Notes under the pieces: generated by a model
Database searches by the model: none
Seen by the model: only the letters and a program-made list of their open reading frames with translations
Told to the model about the DNA's origin: nothing
Position numbers and translations under genes: made by a program
Origin: Streptomyces alboflavus
Lineage (GTDB): Bacteria; Actinomycetota; Actinomycetes; Streptomycetales; Streptomycetaceae
Direction: 5' to 3'
DNA length: 64,000 bases
Assembly (NCBI RefSeq): GCF_000716675.1
Contig: NZ_JNXT01000023.1
Coordinates: 62,001-126,000 of the forward strand
Shown here: piece by piece, positions 16,193 to 24,389 of the stretch
How positions within the stretch are numbered: the first letter of the stretch is position 1
Layout: each line of letters starts with the position of its first letter

Positions 16193-17230
16193 GTGCCCGT
16201 CACCCGAAAGCTCCGTACCCCCCTGCTCTCCGCGAGCGCCCTCGCGGGCGCCGCCGCGCTCGTCCTCCAGACCGCGCTGCCCGCGCAGGCCGCCGTGGAC
16301 TTCGACGTGACCGCGACGGTGGAGACCGCGCCGGTGTCGCACAGCGGGGACGCCGCCGACGACCCGGCGATCTGGGTGCACCCGGACGACCCGGCGAAGT
16401 CCGTCGTGGTGGGCACGGACAAGAAGGGCGCACTCGAGGTGTACGACCTCAAGGGTGCGCGCGTCCAGCGGATCGACGGGGACCACGGCAACAACGTCGA
16501 CGTGCGCGGCGATGTCGTCGTGTCCGCGGACGACGAGGCCGCGGGCGGCGACGGCGCGCTGCACGTGTACCGGATCGACCCGGCCACGCGGCGCCTCAAG
16601 CACCTCAAGGACGTCCCGACCGAGGTCACCGCGCACGGCGTCTGCCTGTACCGGTCCCCGCAGTCCGGGAAGCTCTACGCCTACCCGAACTCCACCTCGG
16701 GCCGCGTCGAGCAGTGGGAACTCGCCGTCAGCGGCGACTCGGTGACGGCGACCTCCGTGCGGCTCTTCGACGCCGGGTCCGCCGTCGAGGGCTGCTACGC
16801 GGACGAGAGCAACGGCAAGCTCTACCTCGGCGAGGAGGACGTCGGCGTGTGGGTGTACGGCGCCGAGCCGGGCGCCGGGACCGCCCGCACCAAGCTCGAC
16901 TCCACCGGCTCCGGCGGCCACCTGACCGCCGACACCGAGGGCATCGCCGCCGCCGGGAACCGCCTGTTCGTCTCCTCGCAGGGCAGCGACGACTTCACCG
17001 TGTACGACCGGCGCAGCGGCGCCTACCTCGGCCGCTTCGGTGTCGCGTCCGGCACCGCCGCCGACGACTGCGAGGACACCGACGGCATCGACGCGACCGC
17101 CACGGCCCTCGGGTCCGCCTTCCCCAAGGGCGTGTTCATCTGCCAGGACGGCTCCAACGGCGCGCCCGGCTCCAGCGGCAACCAGAACTTCAAGTTCGTA
17201 CCGCTGGAGCGGATCACCGACCGCGTCTGA
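16193..17230 (+). CDS. Secreted beta-propeller phytase
   Basis: 345 residues with a signal peptide (residues 1-35, ending LPAQAA). The mature part matches 3-phytases of the six-bladed propeller type: HSGDAADDPAIWVHP, DHGNNVDVR, VEGCYADESNGKLYLGEED and DTEGIAAAGNRL supply the many acidic residues that bind calcium and phytate. It would release phosphate from myo-inositol hexakisphosphate outside the cell. GTG at 16193 has GAGG seven bases upstream. A PHO-box-like site directly upstream fits induction by phosphate limitation. Confidence 0.9.
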   Translation: MPVTRKLRTPLLSASALAGAAALVLQTALPAQAAVDFDVTATVETAPVSHSGDAADDPAIWVHPDDPAKSVVVGTDKKGALEVYDLKGARVQRIDGDHGNNVDVRGDVVVSADDEAAGGDGALHVYRIDPATRRLKHLKDVPTEVTAHGVCLYRSPQSGKLYAYPNSTSGRVEQWELAVSGDSVTATSVRLFDAGSAVEGCYADESNGKLYLGEEDVGVWVYGAEPGAGTARTKLDSTGSGGHLTADTEGIAAAGNRLFVSSQGSDDFTVYDRRSGAYLGRFGVASGTAADDCEDTDGIDATATALGSAFPKGVFICQDGSNGAPGSSGNQNFKFVPLERITDRV

Positions 17231-17245
17231 GCCCGGCCGGGCTCA
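17228..17245. terminator. Palindrome joining two convergent stop codons
   Basis: An 18-base perfect palindrome starts with the phytase stop (TGA, 17228-17230) and ends with the complement of the opposing gene's stop (TCA, 17243-17245), with a GC-rich core between. It probably serves as a shared terminator for both strands. Confidence 0.55.
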
Positions 17246-18610
17246 CCAGCCCGTGAACAGGAGGTGGTTGACGGCGAGGGCGAGCACCGCCTGAGCCGTC
17301 AGCCACGCCCGCGCGGACGGGCGTGGCAGGAGCGCCGCCGCGGGCAGCAGGAACAGCGCGAACGGCAGCCAGATGCGTTCCGTCTCCGCCTTGCTCATGC
17401 CGGACAGGTCCGCGGCGGCGACCGCGAGGAGGGCTGCGAGGGCCAGGCCCACGAGACGGTCCGTCGCCGTCGTGTCCCGGGTCCGCCAGCGGTGTACCGC
17501 GCCCGGCGCCGCCGTGAGCGTCCGCCGCAGCCCCGCCACCGTCGCGAGCCCGACGACGAACACCGTGCACGCCGGATTGGCCCACACCCAGTACCAGTAC
17601 GGGCGGACGCCCGCCGCCCCCTGGTAGTAGCGCTCCACCAACAGGTGGTACGCCTCCCACCAGTCGAAGCCGAACGCCGTGAACACCAGCGGCACCACCA
17701 CCGCGCCCGCCACGAAGTACGGCAGCGGGCGCGGCGAGCGGGCGATCAGCAGGACACCGGCGGCGATCACTGCGAAGAGCGTCAGGCCGTACGACAGGTA
17801 GCAGGTCAGGCCGAACAGCAGGCCGGCGCCGGTGGCGGCGAGGGCGGGGGAGCGGACCGTGCGCGTCGCCGCCAGGGTGAGCAGCGCGATCATCCAGGCC
17901 GCGACGGCCGCGAAGTAGCCGTCCGCCGACGCCCCCATCCATACGGCGGCGGGCGCGAGCACCAGGAACGGCGCCGCGCGGCGGGCCGTCGCCTCGTCCG
18001 CCAGCGCCCGCACGGTGAGGAGCACGGCGAGGACCGCCGTGCCGCCCGCCGTGATGACGAACGCGCCCGCCCAGCCACCGCCGCCCAGGCCGATCCGGTC
18101 CAGGAGGACGAACGTCAGCGGCGCGGCCGGGGGGTGGCCCGCGGTGTGCGCGGGCCAGTGGTACTCGCCGGGCACCTGCACGATGTGGTGCGTGAAGTCC
18201 CGCAGCGTCGCCGGGATGTCGTCGAACCGGTCGATCACCCGCAAGTACTCGTACTTCGTGGTGAGGCGCTCCGCGACGCCGCGGTGCCAGCCGTCGACCA
18301 GGGCGAGGGACCAGATCCAGGCGGTGGAGCCCGCCCACGCGGCGGTGAGGAGGGCCCGCCAGGGCAGGCGTGCGGCGAGCGCGGGCCCGTACGCGACGAC
18401 GAGGGCGGCCACGGCGAGCGCGGCCGGGGTGCCCGGCCCGATGTGCGGGTCCCACTTGGCGTACAGGGGAGGCCAGTTGACGTGGAGGCTGCCGTCGTGG
18501 TTCTCCAGGTACCGGCCGACGACGACGGCCGCGGTGACGAGGAGGACGGCGAGGGCGGCGACGGCGAGGTCCCGGCGGGGGCCGGGCGGGCGGGGTTCGG
18601 GGTGGTTCAC
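17243..18610 (-). CDS. Multi-spanning membrane protein, GT-C glycosyltransferase-like
   Basis: About 455 residues with roughly ten membrane helices. A hydrophilic loop after the second or third helix contains HWPAHTAGHPPAAPLTF, a HPP-type motif seen in GT-C fold enzymes that use polyprenyl-phosphate sugars. That assignment is inferred from topology and this motif only. The start is unsure: GTG at 18610 gives VNHPEPRPPG, GTG at 18619 is possible, and neither has a good ribosome site. The neighbouring GT2, DUF2064 and epimerase genes support a role in envelope glycan assembly. Confidence 0.7.
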   Translation of the reverse strand: MNHPEPRPPGPRRDLAVAALAVLLVTAAVVVGRYLENHDGSLHVNWPPLYAKWDPHIGPGTPAALAVAALVVAYGPALAARLPWRALLTAAWAGSTAWIWSLALVDGWHRGVAERLTTKYEYLRVIDRFDDIPATLRDFTHHIVQVPGEYHWPAHTAGHPPAAPLTFVLLDRIGLGGGGWAGAFVITAGGTAVLAVLLTVRALADEATARRAAPFLVLAPAAVWMGASADGYFAAVAAWMIALLTLAATRTVRSPALAATGAGLLFGLTCYLSYGLTLFAVIAAGVLLIARSPRPLPYFVAGAVVVPLVFTAFGFDWWEAYHLLVERYYQGAAGVRPYWYWVWANPACTVFVVGLATVAGLRRTLTAAPGAVHRWRTRDTTATDRLVGLALAALLAVAAADLSGMSKAETERIWLPFALFLLPAAALLPRPSARAWLTAQAVLALAVNHLLFTGW

Positions 18611-18803
18611 CCTTGGCACGGTAGGGCGCCGAGGGCGGTGGACGGCGGGTCTGCGGGCCCGCGTCACCGAACCGTCAGATCTTGTGGCCCCGAGGCGCCG
18701 TCAGCGTTTCGTCATGAGTCGTGACCGTCGAACCGCAGGTCGCGCGGCTTACGGTCGGGGCAGGGCGACGGACCCACGTCGCGTGGACCGCTGAGGACGC
18801 AGC

Positions 18804-20141
18804 ATGCGTGACGTACCCCCACCATCCCGCAGGACCCGCCTTCGGACATCGCTCCGCGCGGCCCCGACGAGACTCAAGGACCGCTCGCCGTCGGCGCCCG
18901 GCTTCTGGCGCAGTCCGCTGCGCGGGACGTGGTTCACCGCCGTGCTCGGCACGGTGCTCCTGTTCGGGATGACCCTCCTGTTCGTCACCGGCCTGCTGTC
19001 GTACGCCGCGTACAACCCCGACCTCGCGCCGGTCAACGACAAGACACCCGACAAGGGCCTGCTCGGCTTCTACCTCTTCTCCTGGCCCACCGACCCGCAC
19101 TGGCTGTACCGGCTCACCCAGGGCCTGCACGTCACCGTCGGGATCACGCTGATCCCGGTGCTCCTCGCCAAGCTGTGGTCGGTGCTCCCGAAGCTGTTCG
19201 CGCTGCCACCCGCGCGGTCCCTCGGCCACGCCCTGGAACGGCTCTCGCTGCTCCTGCTCGTGGGCGGCGCGCTCTTCGTGTTCGCGACCGGCGTCCTCAA
19301 CGTCCAGTTGGAGTACGTCTTCCCCGGGTCGTTCTACCCGCTGCACTTCTACGGCGCGTGGGTGTTCTTCGCCGCCTTCGTCGCGCACGCGGCGCTGAAG
19401 CTGCCGCAGACGGTACGGGTGCTGCGCGCGGGCGGGCTGCGGGAGCGGCTGCGCACCCACGAGGGGCACGGCCCCGACGACGAGGGCGAGGACGGCCTCG
19501 CCGCGCCCCGGCCCGCCGAGCCCACCGTGTCCCGGCGCGGTGCGCTCGGCCTCGTCGGCGGTGGCTCGCTGCTCCTGTTCGCCACGACGGCGGGGCAGAG
19601 CTTCGACGGGTGGCCGCGCGCCACCGCCCTGTTCGCCCCGCACGGCGGCGCCGAACCCGGCCGCGGGCCCGGCGCCTTCCAGGTCAACAAGACCGCCCGG
19701 TCCGTGGGCGTCGGCCCGGACCGCACCGGCGAGTCCTGGCGGCTCGTCGTCGCGGGCCCCGGCCGCACCCTGCGCCTGACCCGCGCCGACCTGCTCGGCC
19801 TGGCCCAGCACACCGCCGACCTGCCCATCGCCTGCGTCGAGGGCTGGTCGACGTCCGACCAGGCGTGGAGCGGCGTACGGCTGCGGGACCTCGCCGCGCT
19901 CGCCGGGTACGAGGACGACGCACCCGCCGTACTCGTCGAATCACTCCAGCTCCGGGGCTCCTTCCGCAAGGCGGCCCTGCGCGACAACCAGGTCCGCGAC
20001 CCCCGCTCCCTGCTGGCGCTGCGCGTCAACGGCGCCGACCTGACGCCGGACCACGGCTACCCGGCCCGCGTCATCGTGCCCGCCGCGCCGGGCGTACTGA
20101 ACACCAAATGGGTGTCCCGGCTGACCTTCGGAGAACTGTGA
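18804..20141 (+). CDS. Membrane cytochrome-b-like / molybdopterin oxidoreductase fusion
   Basis: 445 residues. The N-terminal ~215 residues have four membrane helices with histidines in helix contexts (GLHVTVGITL, LHFYGAWVFF, VAHAALKLP) that could bind haem, like cytochrome b561/YedZ proteins. A further hydrophobic segment starting RRGALGLVGGG precedes a sulfite-oxidase-type molybdopterin domain, with the cofactor cysteine in PIACVEGWS (Cys344). The architecture looks like a YedY-YedZ-type enzyme fused into one chain, probably acting outside the membrane. Its stop overlaps the start of a small membrane protein gene, its likely partner. Confidence 0.85.
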   Translation: MRDVPPPSRRTRLRTSLRAAPTRLKDRSPSAPGFWRSPLRGTWFTAVLGTVLLFGMTLLFVTGLLSYAAYNPDLAPVNDKTPDKGLLGFYLFSWPTDPHWLYRLTQGLHVTVGITLIPVLLAKLWSVLPKLFALPPARSLGHALERLSLLLLVGGALFVFATGVLNVQLEYVFPGSFYPLHFYGAWVFFAAFVAHAALKLPQTVRVLRAGGLRERLRTHEGHGPDDEGEDGLAAPRPAEPTVSRRGALGLVGGGSLLLFATTAGQSFDGWPRATALFAPHGGAEPGRGPGAFQVNKTARSVGVGPDRTGESWRLVVAGPGRTLRLTRADLLGLAQHTADLPIACVEGWSTSDQAWSGVRLRDLAALAGYEDDAPAVLVESLQLRGSFRKAALRDNQVRDPRSLLALRVNGADLTPDHGYPARVIVPAAPGVLNTKWVSRLTFGEL

Positions 20142-20683
20142 TGAAGCGTGTGCACGCCTCGACGAAGCAGGTGACCGCCCCGCTGAAGCGCGTGACCGCC
20201 CTCGTGCGGCGCTGGTACGGGGAAGGCCCGCTCCACCTTCTGCTGCTGCTCGCCTCGTTCGCGCTCGCGCTCTACGCGGGCGTGCGGCTGCTCGCCGACG
20301 ACTGGGTGATGGTCGCGGTGTGGTTCGTGGGGGCGGCGCTGCTGCACGACCTGGTCCTGGTGCCGGTGTACGCGGCCGCCGACCGCGCGGTGACGGCACT
20401 CGTCGGCGGACGCGACGGTGGCCGCCGGGAGCGGACGATGTACGTCCGCGTCCCGGCGGCGCTGTCCCTGCTGCTCCTGCTGGTCTGGTACCCGCTGATC
20501 ACCCGTCAGGTGCCGCGCTACGAACGGTCGACGGCACTGCCCGCCGACGTGTTCCTGACGCGCTGGCTGCTGGTGACGGCGGCGCTGTTCGCGGGCTCGG
20601 CGCTGTGGTTCGCGGTGCGCGCGTGGTCGGCGGCACGGTCGGCGTCGCGGTCGGGGCGGGAGGAGGGCGCGGGGCGGGGGTGA
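20141..20683 (+). CDS. Small membrane protein, partner of the molybdopterin enzyme
   Basis: 180 residues starting at an ATG that shares one base with the preceding stop. Four hydrophobic helices are visible (about residues 32-50, 58-78, 102-120 and 138-158), joined by basic loops. I recognise no motif. Overlap with the oxidoreductase gene argues for a membrane subunit or assembly partner. The last 166 bases lie antisense to the 3' end of the methyltransferase gene on the other strand. Confidence 0.75.
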   Translation: MKRVHASTKQVTAPLKRVTALVRRWYGEGPLHLLLLLASFALALYAGVRLLADDWVMVAVWFVGAALLHDLVLVPVYAAADRAVTALVGGRDGGRRERTMYVRVPAALSLLLLLVWYPLITRQVPRYERSTALPADVFLTRWLLVTAALFAGSALWFAVRAWSAARSASRSGREEGAGRG

Positions 20684-21531
20684 CGCGGGGTGGGGGTGTG
20701 CGCGGCAGCAGTGTGTACGGCAGGGGTGTGTGCGGCGGGGCTGTGCGCCTTGGGTGTGTGTGCGGCAGGGCTGTGCGCGGTCGGGCGGTCTGCCGTGGCC
20801 CGCGCCCGCTGTGCGTCCGGTACGGCCCGTGCCGCGCGCCCCTCGGCCTCCTCGTGGGGGTCCCGGCGGCGCAGCGCCACGAAGCGGCGGCCGTCCGCCG
20901 ACCATTGGTCGGCGACCTGCCAGCCCGCCGCGCGGGCGTGGCCGATGAGCGCGGGCGTGCCGATCCTGGCCCAGGGGAAGGCCTCGCCGGGATCGGCAAG
21001 TCCCCTGCCGTCGTCGAGATGCACCCGCACCCGCTCGTCGATGTCGACGGGCGCGGTCTCGGCGATGAGCAGACCGCGCGGCGCCAGGAGTTCGGCCACC
21101 CGCGCGAGCAGCGCGGCGGGGTCGCCCCCGATGCCGATGTTGCCGTCCATGAGCAGCGCGGTGCCCCAACGCCCCTCGCCGGGCAGCGTCTCGAACACCG
21201 ACCGGCGCAGGGCCGTCCCGCCGAGTGCCAGTGTGTGCAGGACCGCCGCCTCGCTCACGTCGATGCCGAGCGCGCGCCGGCCGAGCGCGGCGAGCGCGGC
21301 CACCAGGCGGCCGGGGCCGCAGCCGATGTCGAGGACGGGCTCCGCGCAGCGACGCAGCGCCGACAGGTCGGCCGGGTCGGGCGCCGCGCACCAGCGCTCC
21401 ACGTCCAGCGGCAGCAGCCAGCCGTCCGTACGGCGCAGGAACAGCGGGCCGCGCCCGGCGCGCAGCGCGTCGGCGTACGGCCCCGCGCACCACGAAGGGA
21501 CCGCGTCCGGAGGGGGTGCGACCGTGCTCAT
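20518..21531 (-). CDS. SAM-dependent methyltransferase with pentapeptide-repeat tail
   Basis: 337 residues. Class I methyltransferase motif I is clear (VLDIGCGPGRLVAALAA, about residues 67-83), followed by GIDVSEAAV and a motif like LLMDGNIGIGGDP. The acceptor is unknown. After about residue 225 comes a low-complexity tail whose core is six pentapeptides of the form PxAH(S/T), encoded by 15-base DNA repeats at 20696-20785. The stop lies inside the opposing gene. The ATG overlaps the upstream DUF2064 stop (ATGA), so this is the third gene of a coupled operon. Confidence 0.8.
   Translation of the reverse strand: MSTVAPPPDAVPSWCAGPYADALRAGRGPLFLRRTDGWLLPLDVERWCAAPDPADLSALRRCAEPVLDIGCGPGRLVAALAALGRRALGIDVSEAAVLHTLALGGTALRRSVFETLPGEGRWGTALLMDGNIGIGGDPAALLARVAELLAPRGLLIAETAPVDIDERVRVHLDDGRGLADPGEAFPWARIGTPALIGHARAAGWQVADQWSADGRRFVALRRRDPHEEAEGRAARAVPDAQRARATADRPTAHSPAAHTPKAHSPAAHTPAVHTAAAHTPTPRHPRPAPSSRPDRDADRAADHARTANHSAEPANSAAVTSSQRVRNTSAGSAVDRS
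20696..20785. repeat. 15-bp tandem repeat, six units
   Basis: Six units of exactly 15 bases begin at 20696, 20711, 20726, 20741, 20756 and 20771; the best conserved read GTGTGTGCGGCAGGG. Because 15 is five codons, the repeat adds whole pentapeptides to the methyltransferase on the minus strand. Confidence 0.85.
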
Positions 21532-22169
21532 CGGCGCCCGGCCCCGGCCAGGCGGGCGAGTTCCGCCGCGAACCGGGTGTCCGGCGCGGCCGCCGCGACC
21601 GCCGCCGCGTCGGCCGCCGTGTCGACGTCCCGCAGCACCGGCAGGTCGCGCACACGCAGGCCCGCGGCGGTGAGGCGGGCGCGCTGCACGGCGCCCGTGG
21701 TCGGCGTCGACATCGGCACGCCCCGCAGCAGCCCCGGATCGGGTACGGCCAGGCCGAGTGCCCAGAACCCGCCGTCCGCCGCAGGACCGAACCAGGCGTC
21801 GGCGGCCCGCCAGGCGTCCCCCGCGAGCACGGGGGCGAGCAGCGCGGGGGAGACCTGCGGGGTGTCCATGCCGACGAGCAGCGCGGGCCCCGCACAGACC
21901 CCGAACGCCCCGGCGAGCCGCTCGTCCAACCCGCCCGCACCCTGCGGCACTACCTCGAAGCCGTCCGGGAGCCAGGGCCCGGGCGCCCCGTCGAGGACGA
22001 GCACCCGCCGCCGCGCGGGCACGTCGAGCACGACGTGCAGGGTGTCGACGAGCGCGGCCTCGGCGAGCCGGGCGGCCTCAGCGGGCGAGTAGGGCGGGGT
22101 GAGCCGGGTCTTCACCCGGCCGGGGACGGGGGCCTTGGCGATGATGAGGAGGGTGAGGTCGGTGGTCAT
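21528..22169 (-). CDS. DUF2064 / TIGR04282-type glycosyltransferase-like protein
   Basis: 213 residues. The N-terminus LLIIAKAPVPGRVKTRL is the signature of this nucleotidyl/glycosyltransferase-like family, and VGMDTPQVSP with GPAADGGFWALGL are its later motifs. Members are often annotated with arsenosugar synthesis or CofC similarity, but here no arsenic gene is nearby. Start and stop both overlap the neighbouring genes by ATGA, placing it between a GT2 enzyme and a methyltransferase. Confidence 0.82.
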   Translation of the reverse strand: MTTDLTLLIIAKAPVPGRVKTRLTPPYSPAEAARLAEAALVDTLHVVLDVPARRRVLVLDGAPGPWLPDGFEVVPQGAGGLDERLAGAFGVCAGPALLVGMDTPQVSPALLAPVLAGDAWRAADAWFGPAADGGFWALGLAVPDPGLLRGVPMSTPTTGAVQRARLTAAGLRVRDLPVLRDVDTAADAAAVAAAAPDTRFAAELARLAGAGRR

Positions 22170-23008
22170 CGCGTCCAGCCCTCCCGCGTCGGCCGCGCCG
22201 CCGTGCCCGGAGGTTCGGCGAGTACGGCGCGCATGTCCCGTACCGCCTGCCAGGTGCCCCGCCACGTACCGGTGACCTTCGACTTGCCGGTGCGCGGCAG
22301 GTAGGGCACGTCGCGCTCCTCGACCCGCCAGCCCGCGTCGGCGGCCCGCACCACCATCTGCAGCGGGTAGCCGCTGCGCCGGTCCGTCAGGGCCAGGGCG
22401 AGCAGGTCCGCGCGGCGGGCCGCCCGCAGCGGGCCCAGGTCGTGCAGGCGCAGGCCGGTGCGGCGGCGCAGCATCCGGGCGAGGGCGAGGTTGCCCGCGC
22501 GGGCGTGGGCGGGCCAGGTGCCGCGCGCCTGGGGGCGCCGACGGCCCAGGACGAGATCGGTGCGGCCCGCGGCCACGTCGCGTACGAACGGTTCGAGGTC
22601 GCGCGGATCCAGGGACCCGTCGCAGTCGCAGAAGCAGACCACGTCCGCGTCCGCCGCGGTGAGCCCCGCGTGGCACGCGGCGCCGAAGCCGCGCCTCGGC
22701 TCGTGCACCACGGTCGCCCCGAGCGAGCGCGCCACCTCCGCGGAGCCGTCCGTGGAACCGTTGTCCACGACGATCGCGCGCCAGCCCGCCGGGACCCGCG
22801 CGAGCACCCACGGCAGCGCGGCCGCCTCGTCGAGGCAGGGCAGGACGAGGTCGGCCCGCGTGGGCGGCGGCGCGGCGGCCGGGTCCGGGGGCGCGGGGGC
22901 CGGCGACGTGAGGTCGTCCGGGGGCGCCAGGTCGTCCGGAGACGCGGAGGTGCCGGGGGCGGCGTGCGAGCCGTGGGCGTCGGGGGAGGAGTGGTTCACG
23001 GCATTCAC
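22166..23008 (-). CDS. GT2-family glycosyltransferase
   Basis: 280 residues. A ~48-residue Pro/Ala/Asp-rich leader precedes a GT-A fold: LVLPCLDEAAALPWVL, VVDNGSTDGS, and the metal-binding DxD-like CFCDCDGSLD. Its closest type is dolichyl-phosphate mannosyltransferase-like GT2 without C-terminal helices, so it probably uses a nucleotide sugar in the cytoplasm. It leads a three-gene operon with overlapping stops and starts. A GTG three codons inside is an alternative start. Confidence 0.85.
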   Translation of the reverse strand: MNAVNHSSPDAHGSHAAPGTSASPDDLAPPDDLTSPAPAPPDPAAAPPPTRADLVLPCLDEAAALPWVLARVPAGWRAIVVDNGSTDGSAEVARSLGATVVHEPRRGFGAACHAGLTAADADVVCFCDCDGSLDPRDLEPFVRDVAAGRTDLVLGRRRPQARGTWPAHARAGNLALARMLRRRTGLRLHDLGPLRAARRADLLALALTDRRSGYPLQMVVRAADAGWRVEERDVPYLPRTGKSKVTGTWRGTWQAVRDMRAVLAEPPGTAARPTREGWTR

Positions 23009-23043
23009 CCTACGAAGCGAAAAGGTGCAAAAGGGGCATCGCT

Positions 23044-23155
23044 TCCTTACGAAACACGGACGTCCCGTCCCCGTGGAACAGGGCGACGCCGGGCTTTCGG
23101 GGACGGTGGCCCCCCCTTCGCGCCGACGGCCGCCAAGTCCTTACGAAACGAGGAC
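23044..23155. promoter_or_regulatory. Direct repeats upstream of the two-component operon
   Basis: An 18-base sequence beginning TCCTTACGAAAC and ending GGAC occurs at 23044-23061 and again at 23138-23155 with two differences; a weaker copy (CCTACGAAGC) is at 23009-23018. The site lies between the divergent GT2 operon and response-regulator gene and may bind that regulator. Confidence 0.45.
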
Positions 23156-23216
23156 AACCGCAGGCCGTGGCAGCTCTCCGTCCTCGCGCGCGGGCACGTG
23201 GTGCGAGGCTTGTCGC

Positions 23217-24389
23217 ATGGACACACCACCCTCGGGGCCCGACGCCCACGAGCCCGCACACCCCGGCCCCGGCGCCCGCGTCCTCGTCGTGGACGACGAC
23301 CGCACCGTCGCCGAGGTCGTCACCGGCTACCTGGAGCGCGCCGGGTTCGAGGTGGAGCAGGCGGAGGACGGCCCGGCCGCCCTCGAACGCGCCGCCGCCC
23401 GCCGCCCCGACCTCGTCGTGCTCGACCTGATGCTGCCCGGAATGGACGGCCTGGAGGTCTGCCGCAGGCTCCGGGCGCGGGGGCCCGTGCCCGTGATCAT
23501 GCTGACGGCGCGGGGCGACGAGGACGACCGGATCCTGGGCCTGGAGGTGGGGGCCGACGACTACGTCACCAAGCCGTTCAGCCCGCGCGAACTGGTGCTC
23601 CGGGTCGAGTCGGTGCTGCGCCGCAGCCAGGCGTCCGCCCGCCCCCGCCCGCGCCCCGGCGGCGCGCTGCTGCGCACGGCGGGCATCGGCCTCGACCCCG
23701 AGGCCCGCCGCGCCACCAAGAACGGCACCGAACTCGCCTTGACCGTAAGGGAGTTCGACCTCCTCGCGTTCTTCCTGCGCCACCCCGGGCGGGCCTTCGG
23801 CCGGGAGGAGCTGATGCGCGAGGTCTGGGGCTGGGACTTCGGCGATCTGTCCACGGTGACGGTCCATGTGCGCAGGCTGCGCGGGAAGGTGGAGGACGAT
23901 CCGGCGGCGCCGCGGCTGATCCAGACGGTGTGGGGGGTCGGGTACCGCCTCGACGGGGCGGATCCGTTCGATGGGGCGGGCCTGGTCGACGGGGCGGGCT
24001 CCCCTGGCGGGGAGGGCCCCCTCGGTGCGGCGAGGCGCCTCGGCGGGGAGGGCCCCCTCGGCGCGGCGGGGCCCCTCAGCGAGGCGGGCCCCCTCGGCAG
24101 GGCGGACTGGGAGCCGGGGGCGGACGTAGATCCAGCGGCGGACGTCGATCAGCGGGCGGATGCCGATCAGCGGGCGGACGCGGATGTGGACCTGGCGACG
24201 GGTACGGACCCGGCGCAGGCTGCGGACCCGAGGGCCACCGCAGCCCAGGCGACGCGTGCGGCCATGGACCCGAAGTCAGCCGCACACGCGGCCCACGCGG
24301 GCGTGGCCCCGCACCCTCAGCCCGGCGGGAGGCGCCCCCAGCCCGGCGGGAGCCACCCCCACCCCGACGGAAGTCACCCCCACCCATGA
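23217..24389 (+). CDS. OmpR-type response regulator with long repetitive C-terminal tail
   Basis: 390 residues, against about 230 usual for the family. The receiver domain (residues 20-135) has the acidic pocket VVDDD, phospho-acceptor Asp70 in VVLDLMLPGMDG and the lysine in TKPFSP. A winged-helix DNA-binding domain follows (about 150-240, ending QTVWGVGYRLDG). The last ~145 residues are low-complexity: GGEGPLGAA-type units, then DVDQRADAD units, then PQPGGSHPHP units. The stop overlaps the kinase ATG (ATGA). Confidence 0.88.
   Translation: MDTPPSGPDAHEPAHPGPGARVLVVDDDRTVAEVVTGYLERAGFEVEQAEDGPAALERAAARRPDLVVLDLMLPGMDGLEVCRRLRARGPVPVIMLTARGDEDDRILGLEVGADDYVTKPFSPRELVLRVESVLRRSQASARPRPRPGGALLRTAGIGLDPEARRATKNGTELALTVREFDLLAFFLRHPGRAFGREELMREVWGWDFGDLSTVTVHVRRLRGKVEDDPAAPRLIQTVWGVGYRLDGADPFDGAGLVDGAGSPGGEGPLGAARRLGGEGPLGAAGPLSEAGPLGRADWEPGADVDPAADVDQRADADQRADADVDLATGTDPAQAADPRATAAQATRAAMDPKSAAHAAHAGVAPHPQPGGRRPQPGGSHPHPDGSHPHP

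Noticed and set aside
21225..22304. Plus-strand ORFs across the DUF2064/GT2 operon
   Set aside because: Arg/Pro/Ala-rich shadows without domains; the minus-strand genes overlap neatly by ATGA.
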